A DNA stretch of 64,000 nt from Candidatus Nitrosocosmicus arcticus (lineage in GTDB: Archaea; Thermoproteota; Nitrososphaeria; Nitrososphaerales; Nitrososphaeraceae): assembly GCF_007826885.1 (NCBI RefSeq), contig NZ_ML675582.1:116966-180965 (forward strand). The letters run 5' to 3'. The position numbers and the translations under genes were made by a program. Below are positions 47,098 to 56,268 of the stretch, in pieces. Positions within the stretch are counted from its first letter, which is position 1. Every line of letters starts with the position of its first letter. The notes beneath the pieces are model-generated. The model was given only the letters and a program-made list of their open reading frames with translations. It made no database searches and was not told where the DNA came from.

Positions 47098-48336
47098 CTA
47101 TTGAAGTTTAACTAGATTGATTTTAGAAAATAATTGTTTAAATCGATTCTCCATTTCTTCTCTTATTCCTGCTATATCGATTTGACGCTGTTTTTCTATT
47201 TCTTGTATCATTTGGTTTTTTTCTGACAATTTTTCTCTTAATATTTGGTATTCTTCATCCCTAATCTTAGTCAATTCCTTAACTTCCCTTCTTAGCTTGT
47301 TTTCTTCACCGATGGTCAAAAAGTCAGCTGCTTTTAGATAGTCATCGAGTAAGGCCTTCTCGGTAGGTTTGTAATATGATTTTGCTAAGCCTATATCGTG
47401 TCCCATCAGTATCTCAATATTAGCCGGTCCCATAATATTCTCGCAAGTGCTCTTGAAGAACTTGCGAAATCCATGCGCGGATTTAAATTCATAATGTCTT
47501 TGACCTTCGGGTAATCCAGTGCGAATGTTTTCATGGAGTAAACCTCTACATAATAAAGTTCGTACGGCTTCATTTTTTAATCTGAGTGGATGAATCGCAG
47601 ATCCAGATCTTGCACCGGATCGCATATTAGTTGTTTTCCATAAATTCCTCATCACCCAACTTTCACCAGAAATTTTTTCTCCATATGAAGAACGGTATTG
47701 CATCCAAGTTTTCAATGCATAATAGGCTTCGGATGTAATAAAACAATAATATTGTTCTGGCTCCCCTGCATACACTATCACTTTTGCTGCTATGACATTC
47801 TGTTTCTCCTCTTCATATGGAATGATATGCTTCCACTTTAAATAATCCCATGCACCGATTCTAACGCCTGAAGAAACCATAAATAAAACAATTGGCTTTA
47901 TTCGAATGTCAGGGTATTTTAATAATTGACTAATTTCTTCTAGGGTGGGAGCTCGGTCATCAGATGCATGTTTTCCCCTCGGAATACCCCTTGAAATGAA
48001 TTTCCAATTTATAAGGATGTCATTTACGTCGCAAAAAAGTTTTACAGGTTTGTAATAATTAGAAATAGTAGAGGCAGCTATATCTCCCTTAGTCACTCGC
48101 TCTTTTTGATATATGATAAAGTTTAGGAGAGAATCTTGTAGCCACTGTGGTTTTTCTTTGGCAATATTGTACAAATTAATTAATCTCTCTTCGATTCCCA
48201 ATCCCTCTATTTCTGCAAAGTCTAAGAATGTTCTAAAGCGATCGGGGTATCTCTTTTTTGTTTGTGGAGACTTTATAGAGTACATAAAACGAGAATATGA
48301 ATTTTGGCTAATTTGTTGTCGTGTAGGGTAGTTCAA
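47098..48336 (-). CDS. Tyrosine recombinase (integrase) of the element
   Basis: 412 residues. The N-terminal core-binding domain (about 12-120) is followed by the catalytic domain with all key residues: Arg159 (VSSGVRIGAWDYL), His288-x-x-Arg291 (SAHGFRKFF), His313 (EILMGHDIG) and Tyr321/322 (KSYYKPTEK). The last 75 residues form a Lys/Glu-rich coiled coil. The stop-distal end (start codon) lies 52 bases from the tRNA 3' end, the classic position for an enzyme acting on a tRNA attachment site. Appears intact, so excision may still be possible. Confidence 0.92.
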   Translation of the reverse strand: MNYPTRQQISQNSYSRFMYSIKSPQTKKRYPDRFRTFLDFAEIEGLGIEERLINLYNIAKEKPQWLQDSLLNFIIYQKERVTKGDIAASTISNYYKPVKLFCDVNDILINWKFISRGIPRGKHASDDRAPTLEEISQLLKYPDIRIKPIVLFMVSSGVRIGAWDYLKWKHIIPYEEEKQNVIAAKVIVYAGEPEQYYCFITSEAYYALKTWMQYRSSYGEKISGESWVMRNLWKTTNMRSGARSGSAIHPLRLKNEAVRTLLCRGLLHENIRTGLPEGQRHYEFKSAHGFRKFFKSTCENIMGPANIEILMGHDIGLAKSYYKPTEKALLDDYLKAADFLTIGEENKLRREVKELTKIRDEEYQILREKLSEKNQMIQEIEKQRQIDIAGIREEMENRFKQLFSKINLVKLQ

Positions 48337-48388
48337 TTTCTATAATTTAGTATTAGTTGTGGAACCTAAAAAGCATACAGAAATGATG

Positions 48389-48406
48389 TGGACCGAGTGG
48401 GATTCG
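48389..48406 (+). repeat. Right attachment site inside tRNA-Ala
   Basis: Same 18 bases as 11685-11702. They cover tRNA positions C56 to A73, that is half the T-loop, the 3' T-stem and the 3' acceptor strand. Confidence 0.8.
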
Positions 48407-48462
48407 AACCCACGACCTCGGCAATGCCAATGCCGTATCCTACCAGGCTAGACGATCGGCCC
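48389..48462 (-). tRNA. trnA: tRNA-Ala(GGC)
   Basis: Cloverleaf by hand: acceptor GGGCCGA pairs with TCGGTCC, with a G3-U70 wobble, the alanine identity element. The D stem is GTC/GAT. The anticodon stem CGGCA/TGCCG encloses loop TTGGCAT with anticodon GGC. The T stem GTGGG/CCCAC encloses TTCGAAT. The discriminator is A; CCA is not encoded; no intron. It serves as the integration target of the adjoining element and remains intact. Confidence 0.95.
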
Positions 48463-48650
48463 GTCTATTTACATTAATTTTTATGTCGCATTAATATTTG
48501 TTGAGATAGAAATTATTTCCAAGGGTAAATTTTCGTTATAATCTTCACATGCATAGGAAAACCATAGAAATCATACGGCAAAAATTGCATATATTGTTCA
48601 AATTTTTTTTATTCCAATTAATTTTTAATTTTTATACTCTAACATGTATC

Positions 48651-49004
48651 ATGGGTGAAAAAAAGAGATTAGAGATTGAAAAAAAACCATACATTGCAGT
48701 AATAATTCCAGACAAGGTCGAAGGGAAAAAATTTAGACCAATTCCTATCGAGTACATAAGCGGAGACAATAAAGAGGAGATATGTATCCTTAACGAGAGT
48801 CTTAAAATCGATTCAACTGGAATAACAACCAAGGAAGTGATCGATGATTTCATTAAGAAATTCCTATCAAACTGGAAAAATTTTAAAAACAATCAATCTG
48901 TGAAAAATTACTTGTACATGAATGCTCCAGATATACAACCCTCTGACTATGAGAATTTGAAAAAAAAATATTTAGAACTGGAAGAAAATTATCTAAACAA
49001 ATAA
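48651..49004 (+). CDS. Small protein, function unknown
   Basis: 117 residues from ATG 48651 (MGEKKRLEIEKKPYIAVIIPDKVEGKKFRPIPIEYISGDNKEE). The frame is open to 48549, but that leader is hydrophobic and unlike a signal peptide with a cleavage site. A beta-rich start, then helices, ending in a coiled coil (YENLKKKYLELEENYLNK). It is the first gene outside the element, divergent from the tRNA. Confidence 0.55.
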   Translation: MGEKKRLEIEKKPYIAVIIPDKVEGKKFRPIPIEYISGDNKEEICILNESLKIDSTGITTKEVIDDFIKKFLSNWKNFKNNQSVKNYLYMNAPDIQPSDYENLKKKYLELEENYLNK

Positions 49005-49632
49005 TCATTTTCATAATAACAGCAAAATCCTATCCAAAATAAATGGACAATAAATCAAAATAAGTAAATTGTTAATATACTACTTTCGCTAACTTCGTGC
49101 AATCCCAATCTCAGCCTTGACAAGCATTAACCTTACTATCCACGTCGGACTAAAATTTCTAACGTAAAATCGATAATTGAAATATGGTCTGATACATACG
49201 GTCGAATCTCCAAGATTAAACATATCGAATTAAAAGCCATTTTCTATTTTTTTGTTACATAACGAGGCAATAATCAAAGTAATATCATCCAAAGGTTTAT
49301 GATCAAACATTGCTCTATGGAAGTTAGATTATTTGATATTTATCCAAACCACATTTCTTTTAGAAAGTTCTGGCAGGCACAGTAGAAAATTCAGAGATTC
49401 AAAACGTCGAGTACGTTATTATTTTATTTTCTTAGTCAGATCACAAGATTAAGATCACAATACAACTCGATAGAAGTGGTACAAGGAGTGCCAGATAGAA
49501 ACAATCAAAAGAAAATAGCTAAAATTACCGTTGACTTGGTCTGGCATGATGCAGTGATGGCTCCGATTGTAGAGTGTACAGACCGGTATAAAGGTAATAT
49601 TGATATAATATACATCGTGTAGAATTTTATCG
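49005..49632. other. Intergenic region with a possible gene fragment
   Basis: A start-less open frame at about 49390-49623 reads well (IEVVQGVPDRNNQKKIAKI, VDLVWHDAVMAPIVECTDRY) but has no clear start or family. It may be a gene remnant. It ends at the TAG just before the next gene's start. Confidence 0.35.
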
Positions 49633-50667
49633 GTGATGAAAGTAGTATTGCCAAGCTGTAAGAATTTATTATTAAATTCGTTAATTACAATCCTTTTCCT
49701 CTCTATTTTGTTTCAATTCCCATTATCAGCAAATAACATAACATTCAGTTCTACGGTTGATAACTCTTCTGATATCCAGGCATCCCAACTTGACCCTGAC
49801 AGAAATATCATTACTAGTCAAAATACAGGAAATTCCAATAGTAATACTAATGATGGAACTCAAAACCAAATACAACAAAAACAAACTAGCGACATATCGT
49901 TAGAAGCTGATCAAACAAATGAAGAAGTATCTGAAATGCCGGAAGTAAATCAAGAAGGAGTAAATCAAGTGTCCGAGGGGCAACAACAGCCCACTGTAGA
50001 AATACATCCGGCTTGTGGTCAAATTGTTCAAGGTAAAGTAAAGTTAATTTCGAATTTGATTTGCAAGAGCGATGGACTGATAGTTGGAGCAAATAATACT
50101 ATTATAGATATGAATGGATTTTCACTGAAAGGTCCCGGACTAAATAGCAATAAGGTAGGAATAATGATAGGGGGCCAGCATAATGTAACGATATCTGGAA
50201 ACGGCATCATATCAGGTTTCCAATCTGGAATTTATTTATCTGGAAGTAGTAATGTGTTTGCTCATGAGATAAACATCAACAACAATAAAGTTGCCTTTTA
50301 TGTAACTGGTGCTCAAGACTCCGAAATAACTAGTAATATGATAAATAATAACACCATTGGTGTAGCTTTGCATTCTTCGGATGGTGCAGACATCAAATAT
50401 AATCAACTGAGTCAAAACAGATTGTCTGGAGTCACTTTAATCAATACTGCAAACACCTTGATCAACGGAAACAACATATTGAACACAACGAATGGAATTT
50501 TCATCGATACTCAAAGCTCATTAAATTATGTGGACTTTAACAATGTATTCAATAACATCCTGGATATCAACAATGCCAATAATCTTCCGATAAATATTAA
50601 CAATAATCATTATGCTAACAACAATTGTATGACAAGTCTTCCATCTGGGTTATGCATAGGCAGGTAG
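49633..50667 (+). CDS. Secreted right-handed beta-helix protein (NosD-like)
   Basis: 344 residues, GTG at 49633 or ATG at 49636. Signal peptide to about residue 34. A Gln/Asn/Ser-rich linker (about 45-110). Then parallel beta-helix coils: KSDGLIVGANNTIIDMNGFSLKGPG, GGQHNVTISGNGIISGFQSGIYLSGSSNVF, DSEITSNMINNNTIGVALHSSDGADIKYNQLSQNRLSGVTLI. These match the NosD/PbH1 repeat family, which binds surface polysaccharide or acts in copper-site assembly. Cysteines near both ends of the helix may form a disulfide. Likely a cell-surface protein. Confidence 0.8.
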   Translation: MMKVVLPSCKNLLLNSLITILFLSILFQFPLSANNITFSSTVDNSSDIQASQLDPDRNIITSQNTGNSNSNTNDGTQNQIQQKQTSDISLEADQTNEEVSEMPEVNQEGVNQVSEGQQQPTVEIHPACGQIVQGKVKLISNLICKSDGLIVGANNTIIDMNGFSLKGPGLNSNKVGIMIGGQHNVTISGNGIISGFQSGIYLSGSSNVFAHEININNNKVAFYVTGAQDSEITSNMINNNTIGVALHSSDGADIKYNQLSQNRLSGVTLINTANTLINGNNILNTTNGIFIDTQSSLNYVDFNNVFNNILDINNANNLPININNNHYANNNCMTSLPSGLCIGR

Positions 50668-50767
50668 CAATTGACACATCTGGTTTTTTACATAGTGAGC
50701 ATCAAAGAAAATTTCATGAAAATATAAATTCTGAATAAAATAAGAATATTTGTTGGACGACCTCTAT

Positions 50768-51451
50768 TTATGGAATCACCGTGTTATTTTCCATATTCAT
50801 TTCCATGGTGTTATTTGAAATTGAATGATTCATCATTTGAGGCATCGATGAAATATTTTCACCGTTCATATTTAGTGTACTCATCATGTTTTGCATCATC
50901 AATGGAATCCATTGATCCATGAATTTTGAATCCTCCATCATTTTGTTCATAATTTTCATCTCCTTATCAGGGGTTAATACGAGGCCATAAATCGGGGATT
51001 CACCAAAATGGTTGTTAATCTTTGAAGGATCCAAATCAATGGCGAGCGTATTATTATTGGAAATTGTCCAATTAGTCGGTACATTTGAGACTGGTCCGTC
51101 TTTCATTGTTATTTCTACTGAACCCTGTATGATGGAATTATTTCCATCCATTTTCACATCACTAACGGTTGCGTTAGAGATTTGATGCATATGAGGAGCT
51201 GATCCATTTTTCATTACCATATCAAATGTTGAATGAAAACCTGAATCGGTAAGGTTTGAAGGATTATGATAACCCATCCAATGCCCTGCCAATATCCAAT
51301 CATTATTTATGCTTGCAATTGGACCATAGCCAAATTTATAATCAGTAATAGATCCCGATAACGCTTGTGTATGTGCGCCAGTTAGAGATAACAAAGCTGC
51401 AGCAATTACAAAAGTGCTTAAAATTCTAAAAAAGTTAGTGTACGTAATCAC
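50768..51451 (-). CDS. Secreted Met/His-rich protein
   Basis: 227 residues. Signal peptide to about residue 30 (ends TQALSG). The mature beta domain (KFGYGPIASINNDWILAGHWMGYHNPSNLTDSGFHSTFDMVMKNGSAPHMHQISN) is rich in His and Met. The last 60 residues are very Met/Asn-rich (MMEDSKFMDQWIPLMMQNMMSTLNMNG ... MNMENN). Met- and His-rich exported proteins often bind copper, which ammonia oxidisers need. Copper binding here is inference. Confidence 0.65.
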   Translation of the reverse strand: MITYTNFFRILSTFVIAAALLSLTGAHTQALSGSITDYKFGYGPIASINNDWILAGHWMGYHNPSNLTDSGFHSTFDMVMKNGSAPHMHQISNATVSDVKMDGNNSIIQGSVEITMKDGPVSNVPTNWTISNNNTLAIDLDPSKINNHFGESPIYGLVLTPDKEMKIMNKMMEDSKFMDQWIPLMMQNMMSTLNMNGENISSMPQMMNHSISNNTMEMNMENNTVIP

Positions 51452-51643
51452 ATGGATATTTTATAGTACACCATCTATAAAGTTTTATATAGTAATATTT
51501 ATCGAGAACTTGCAATGGTTAGCCATCAAATTGCGGCCCGTAACAAAACGCAATTAAATTTAGCAATTATTAATTTGACTACGCAAACCCGATGCTTAAA
51601 AGTTTTTAAAAAAGACTACCCTTAATATAGAGATTAAATTATT

Positions 51644-52345
51644 TTGCATTTTGTGAATTGGCAGAGAGATATTGCAATTTCAAGAATCGATGGTAAAATG
51701 GTTGTAATCAAGAGAAATAAGATGGTGAAGAGCATTAACGAGTATCTCTTAGTTTTCATCTTTACATTTATCTCATTTGTATTAATGCATCCTACTCCTC
51801 CACTTAAGATTGGAAAATCCATTCTACTAAATGAGGGTTCATTAAATAGACACAAATTGAAGGATCTAGGAATTCACACACCTAGACTAATAGAGATTAA
51901 CAAGGACGTCATCATTGAAGAATATATCGACGGCGGCAATCTTTATGGATTTCTAAAAAAGAGCAACAACTTAGAAATTGTTTCTAAGGTTGGTACAATA
52001 ACCAGGACTCTGCACAATAGCGGATCTTGTTTCATTGACAACAAAGCCCAGAACTACTTAGTGAAGGATTTAGAAATAATACGAACCGACTTGGGGTTGA
52101 TACAAAATCATGTTTCAGAGTATACAAAAAGCCTTGATATTGGTATTTTTCTGGCTAGTCTGTTGGACCTCGATAATGAAAAGTATAAAATTGTAGAAAA
52201 ATCATTTTTGGATGGTTATAAAAACAATCCAAGCGATAAATTGCCTTATCTATCAGTAATTGTAAGAAATATTACTGCCCTAGTTTTAGTATCTGATCAT
52301 TATAACCTGGCAAAAAACCTATTAAAGAAATCAGATATGAATTAA
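51644..52345 (+). CDS. Bud32/RIO-like kinase with a membrane-type insertion
   Basis: 233 residues. Kinase landmarks: Lys23 (MVVIKRNKM), Glu64 (LLNEGSL), the hinge-like VIIEEYIDGGNLYGFL, catalytic-loop-like His124 and Asp132/Asn137 (LHNSGSCFIDNKAQNYLV), and metal Asp149 (IRTDLGLIQ). The usual His-Gly-Asp is Phe-Ile-Asp. Between the Lys and Glu lies a hydrophobic stretch (INEYLLVFIFTFISFVLMHPTPP), long enough to enter a membrane, which normal Bud32 lacks. It might be a membrane-attached small-molecule or lipid kinase, or a pseudokinase. Standing alone, with no Kae1 gene nearby. Confidence 0.6.
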   Translation: MHFVNWQRDIAISRIDGKMVVIKRNKMVKSINEYLLVFIFTFISFVLMHPTPPLKIGKSILLNEGSLNRHKLKDLGIHTPRLIEINKDVIIEEYIDGGNLYGFLKKSNNLEIVSKVGTITRTLHNSGSCFIDNKAQNYLVKDLEIIRTDLGLIQNHVSEYTKSLDIGIFLASLLDLDNEKYKIVEKSFLDGYKNNPSDKLPYLSVIVRNITALVLVSDHYNLAKNLLKKSDMN

Positions 52346-52347
52346 GG

Positions 52348-52743
52348 TTAAATGGGTGGTAATTCCACTTTTTTATCAAAACCGCCTGAACCAAATTTGC
52401 AATAAAAGCACTTATCAGACATCATATAAGGAATTTGCTGGATTACAACAGCTCCCAATTTCAAAGCTATCTTAGTAATTATTCTATATTTTAAAGGCAT
52501 GGCAGGAATCACCTCTTTGAAATAAACATTATAATGATCAGGGCAAAATTTAAGGGTAACATTTGAAGTAGGTTTTTTATCGGTATCTACATTTTTACTA
52601 TTTGTATTTAAAGTCTTGGCAACATTAATTTGCTCTCTAATATACTCGTGCTTCGGACAAGGACAATCTTTTCCTCCTGGATGTTTATAAGCGGGAGTAT
52701 TTTTCCAATCAAATCCTGGAAAATCTTTATCAAAATCATCCAT
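52348..52743 (-). CDS. Cysteine-rich small protein, possible metal binder
   Basis: 131 residues. CPCPKHEY near residue 27, a lone Cys (FCPDHYNVYF) and CFYCKFGSGG near residue 113 give five cysteines plus His, a likely zinc or iron site formed by distant knuckles. The rest is helical. Ends 2 bases from the kinase stop, in convergent orientation. No family recognised. Confidence 0.6.
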   Translation of the reverse strand: MDDFDKDFPGFDWKNTPAYKHPGGKDCPCPKHEYIREQINVAKTLNTNSKNVDTDKKPTSNVTLKFCPDHYNVYFKEVIPAMPLKYRIITKIALKLGAVVIQQIPYMMSDKCFYCKFGSGGFDKKVELPPI

Positions 52744-53072
52744 TTTTACTCATATATTAATCCACAAGATAGAATATAAATATATGTTTGTACGTTATTC
52801 ACAATCGTCTGAAATAATTAATTATCAGCATCTAATCAAGAATGGTTGTTAGACCTGAAAATGAATTTTTGACTTTTGGTGGCCCTTGGTATTTAACAAA
52901 GTCAAAAGTCATCCTTGTACTAGAAATATTCTCGCCTTTAATACTAATTTATTATTCAAAAACTTTGTCAGTGGCCTTGATTTTCATGTATCCTCGGTCA
53001 TTTGAGAAACAGGTAACCGAAATGCAATCAGAAAAAATATATCTTTCCATATATTAACAGGTTGTAAGCGGC

Positions 53073-54071
53073 GTGGTTCAAGAACAGAACAGTGGAAATC
53101 CAGCTACAGCTCCTTCTGCTGCAGCTTCAGCTTCTACGACAAAAAAAGACAATAGATCAGAAAATTCAATAGATTCGAATCAAAAAACTCTGTTTGATTT
53201 CAAAAAATCATTAATAGAAGAGCAAAAAGTAGGGGAAACCCATATTGAGGAAATCAACCAAAGGATTGAAGAAACAAAGAAGGTTATTGACGAAGAAAGA
53301 GTAAAGTTAGAAGCTGAAAGGCTAAAACTTAAACAAATTAATGAAGTAAAGGATGCAGATTATGCAAAATTTACGGAGTTAAAGAGCAACCTGATTGAAG
53401 AAAGAAAAAGAATGAAAACACTGGATTCCAAAGCATCTAGCGGAGGTCCAAGATCAAGAAGAGACAGGTATAATCTATCCAATTTGACAAAAGCACTAGA
53501 GCAAATAGAGAGAGACATTCAAACAAAGAAATTATCGAAGGATGAAGAAAGACGTTTGGTCGTAAAATCAAAGGAAATTGCTACTAGGTTACATGCACTT
53601 AAAGTCATTCACAAGAAGGAAGACACTTTCAAATCACTAGCAACGAAGTTTGATGACATAAAGGGAAAAATGAATGAAATATTTGACCAAAAAGCTGATG
53701 TAGGAAAGGGAATTGGTAAAATTAAGTCAAATTTAGATGAATTACTGAATAGAAGGGAAGAACTTTATGAGGAGAGACGAGGTGTGATTCACAGAGTTAG
53801 AGAAGCAGGGGCTAAGATAGAAATGGTAGATACCCAACTTAATGCTATAGAGTTTAAGAGAAATAGGTTACAGCATTCTTCAGAGAGACAAAGACGTTAT
53901 AGTCCAGAAAGAAAGATCAGGCACGAAATACCTCAAGACAAAATGCGCAAGAACAGAGAAAATCAAGAATTATGGAATTCGTTAAAGGAGGTCGCCATGA
54001 AGAAAATGTCGAGCGGAGAGAAACTCACTTTCGATGAGATGAAATTGATTTATGCAGAAGAATTTGACTAA
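53073..54071 (+). CDS. COG1340-type archaeal coiled-coil protein
   Basis: 332 residues from a GTG start. An Ala/Ser/Thr-rich head, then long coiled coils interrupted by the conserved region SSGGPRSRRDRYNLSNLTKALEQIERDIQTKKLSKDEERRLVVKSKEIATRL, the hallmark of this archaeal family. The tail is helical (LWNSLKEVAMKKMSSGEKLTFDEMKLIYAEEFD). Family members may act in chromosome structure or ribosome-linked roles, but the function is unsettled. Its presence supports an archaeal host. Confidence 0.8.
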   Translation: MVQEQNSGNPATAPSAAASASTTKKDNRSENSIDSNQKTLFDFKKSLIEEQKVGETHIEEINQRIEETKKVIDEERVKLEAERLKLKQINEVKDADYAKFTELKSNLIEERKRMKTLDSKASSGGPRSRRDRYNLSNLTKALEQIERDIQTKKLSKDEERRLVVKSKEIATRLHALKVIHKKEDTFKSLATKFDDIKGKMNEIFDQKADVGKGIGKIKSNLDELLNRREELYEERRGVIHRVREAGAKIEMVDTQLNAIEFKRNRLQHSSERQRRYSPERKIRHEIPQDKMRKNRENQELWNSLKEVAMKKMSSGEKLTFDEMKLIYAEEFD

Positions 54072-55266
54072 TAGTGAATAGTTAAGGTAAATCATTTTTA
54101 ATTTTTTACGAATATACTAAGGGTATGCTTTGAAAACAGACACCGTTATTTCTAGCATGTATTAGCTTAATTCTTATCTATATTTTTTTTTCGAGCAGAA
54201 CACTGAAAAATAGATTTCTAAGGTCATGTTCTCGAATTCAAACATTCAAGTTTACTTTCGTCGCGCCATTGCTGGAATGCGCTTTCCTCAGTACAAAAAA
54301 TAAAGAGAAAAGGGAAATCATTATGGTGGATAGATTTATTCTCTATTTTCTACTCGAATGACATATAAAATGAGATAAATTGATTAATCTATCAATCATC
54401 TAGCCAATCAACAATCACAATTACAGCATCAAGAAATCAATACTGTGATTTTTCAAAATAAAGGACAATAGAACAATTCGAAAATGCATTAACATGGGTA
54501 GATAAATTAACATAATTTAGAACATTGTAAATGAACCAGTTAGCGTTCAAAACAAACAGTGTATGAGCCTCGGAATATCCCGTGACATGCTCATTGCAAG
54601 CACTATAAGATCATAGAAAGAGCATTGTGTAATCATAATAAAGCATAGAATCACGAATTTCGAGGTCTCGAAGACCCTTTTAAAGAATTTAATTAATATA
54701 TAAGTATAGAAGGTTCGAATTAACATCCATCTTTGGTTGTCTATATAGTAGTCACGAAGACACCGAGTATAAAAAGAGACACCGAAGGTATTCAACGACA
54801 CAAAGGGATACCATTTGTGAAATTATTAACCAAATAGTATCTGTGTATGTACATATTGAGTATCTCTTTATATAAGATTGCTTTCAAACTCAGCCATCCA
54901 AAATAAAACTATGAGTATCCGATCTTGCTTTATTAACTTTAGAAAATGGCACTCAAAAATTCGATAGAGAGAAATGACATTCATAATAATTTAATACTAG
55001 TACCCAAACTTGCAATTATAATACACAGTATTAATAATCTTGTAATTATTGTAAGTTCTATAATGAGATTATGATATAGGAACCTAATAGCAATGCTTTA
55101 AGCCATGAATTTGAACACTCGTTTGACACTATCGATGTATCATTCAGGATGATAACATGATACTGATATTCGAAAATTGCCATTTAATTTACCTGTAAGA
55201 ACTAGACCAACATCGTTAGTTGACTAGAAAGTAGTCTTTATCCGAGATTAAACAAAAGGTCAGTTT
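54072..55266. other. Long non-coding stretch
   Basis: 1.2 kb, AT-rich. An 84-codon minus-strand frame (54547-54801) lacks any protein-like pattern and is not called. The spacer may hold a small RNA, but no fold is evident by eye. Confidence 0.45.
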
Positions 55267-55614
55267 TCAAATTCCATTAATCTCTTCGTTCAAAAGACTG
55301 TCTATTACTCTACAAATAAAAAGTATTGATATTAGCAATAACTTTTTCAAAAGAAACAACAAAAGTGTAAAGAGAGCCAAGGCATCAATAGCCGTACCTC
55401 TGTAGATATTTGTGACGCGTGGTAGAGACCCAAATAAACTATTTAGTTCCAGTAATTTGATTCTGGATACATCATTCCGACTAACTTTCTTGAGTCTACG
55501 TAGTATTTTACCTCTCTTAGGGTGACCCAATTTCCGAATGGGTTTTCTTCCCTTTATTAGTTCTCTCTGCAGAGACAAAGTCAGCTGCAACAAGAATATC
55601 AATTTCGTTAACAT
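55267..55614 (-). CDS. Possible basic/membrane small protein
   Basis: 115 residues: a hydrophobic start, a Lys/Arg-rich middle (KGRKPIRKLGHPKRGKILRRLKKVSRNDVSR) and a hydrophobic C-terminal half (ALALFTLLLFLLKKLLLISILFI). Its start codon abuts the inverted repeat shared with the divergent RHH gene, which supports a real gene under common control. No family recognised. Confidence 0.4.
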   Translation of the reverse strand: MLTKLIFLLQLTLSLQRELIKGRKPIRKLGHPKRGKILRRLKKVSRNDVSRIKLLELNSLFGSLPRVTNIYRGTAIDALALFTLLLFLLKKLLLISILFICRVIDSLLNEEINGI

Positions 55615-55615
55615 A

Positions 55616-55641
55616 TTATAACATGTTTATACATGTTATAA
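55616..55641. promoter_or_regulatory. 11-bp inverted repeat, likely RHH operator
   Basis: TTATAACATGT and ACATGTTATAA, perfect arms with a 4-base spacer. A further CACATGTATA half-site lies at about 55670 and an ACATG at 55700. It sits between divergent genes, 77 bases before the RHH-like gene start. The ACATGT core repeats suit a dimeric ribbon-helix-helix repressor. Confidence 0.7.
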
Positions 55642-55717
55642 TATATAAGAATTTATCCTTATATGTCATCACATGTATATAGGAATTGTTAAACAGAAGC
55701 ACATGCTAGTATGATTT

Positions 55718-56089
55718 ATGCCCGTTAAGAGAGGTGGAAGAAGCGTGGTTACGGTGGAGATCTTTGTAGAGAATTATGAGAAAATGAAACAAAGGGCAAT
55801 CCAAAAACGCCTAAATATCAAGGAATATGTAAACGATTTTTTGCAAGTATACTTAGAGAAAGAGGAGTTCCTGTCAAGGGTAGCTCCGTCTTTATCGGTT
55901 GATTCCTATCAAGGAAACAGAATAACCCTAAAAGACGTCAAGAAAAAAATACTGGTTGATGTGTTCTATGTAAATGGGGAGTTGCAATGTGAAGCAGACC
56001 AATCGAATAATTGTATTCACACAAAATTTATTTGGATGATTCCTGAAATCTCAAAAATCAAAACAAATGGCAAGAAAATCAACGAATAA
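55718..56089 (+). CDS. Ribbon-helix-helix-like regulator
   Basis: 123 residues. The N-terminus (RGGRSVVTVEIFVENYEKMKQRAIQKRLNIKEYVNDFLQVYLEKEEF) is a strand followed by two helices in the RHH pattern. The C-terminal half (RITLKDVKKKILVDVFYVNGELQCEADQSNNCIHTKFIWMIPEI) is a beta-rich domain with two cysteines, possibly an effector sensor. The palindromic operator upstream suggests autoregulation together with the divergent gene. Confidence 0.65.
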   Translation: MPVKRGGRSVVTVEIFVENYEKMKQRAIQKRLNIKEYVNDFLQVYLEKEEFLSRVAPSLSVDSYQGNRITLKDVKKKILVDVFYVNGELQCEADQSNNCIHTKFIWMIPEISKIKTNGKKINE

Positions 56090-56268
56090 GATTCGTCTTT
56101 AGAATCGGGCAAAATCATAATTGGATTATGTTACTAAATTTGAGAAAGCAAGTTTTTTTGTATTTGAGACTAGAATTTTAATAATTTCATTATTACTCTT
56201 TGGTACTCTCAGTTAATGGATTTGACTGCCTAACTGAACACTTTTTAGTCCCTTCAAAAATCGTCTTT

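Larger units (their letters stand above)
11685..48406. mobile_element. Integrated element (about 36.7 kb) at tRNA-Ala(GGC)
   Basis: Evidence seen: an 18-bp direct repeat at both ends; one copy is the 3' end of an intact tRNA gene; a tyrosine recombinase gene ends 53 bases inside that tRNA; dispersed non-coding repeats and palindromes are confined to the interior. Known: archaeal and bacterial elements integrate at tRNA 3' ends by tyrosine recombinases and regenerate the tRNA. Inferred: the island may be several accreted elements, because repeat copies resembling the left end occur at 15.8, 24.5 and 39.5 kb. No capsid, conjugation or replication genes were recognised, so mobility may depend on a helper or be lost. 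Confidence 0.72.

Noticed and set aside
52842..53057. 71-codon frame before the coiled-coil gene
   Set aside because: No recognisable pattern; ends just before a good GTG start and probably covers its promoter.
54547..54801. 84-codon minus-strand frame
   Set aside because: Residue composition is not protein-like and no start signals are seen.
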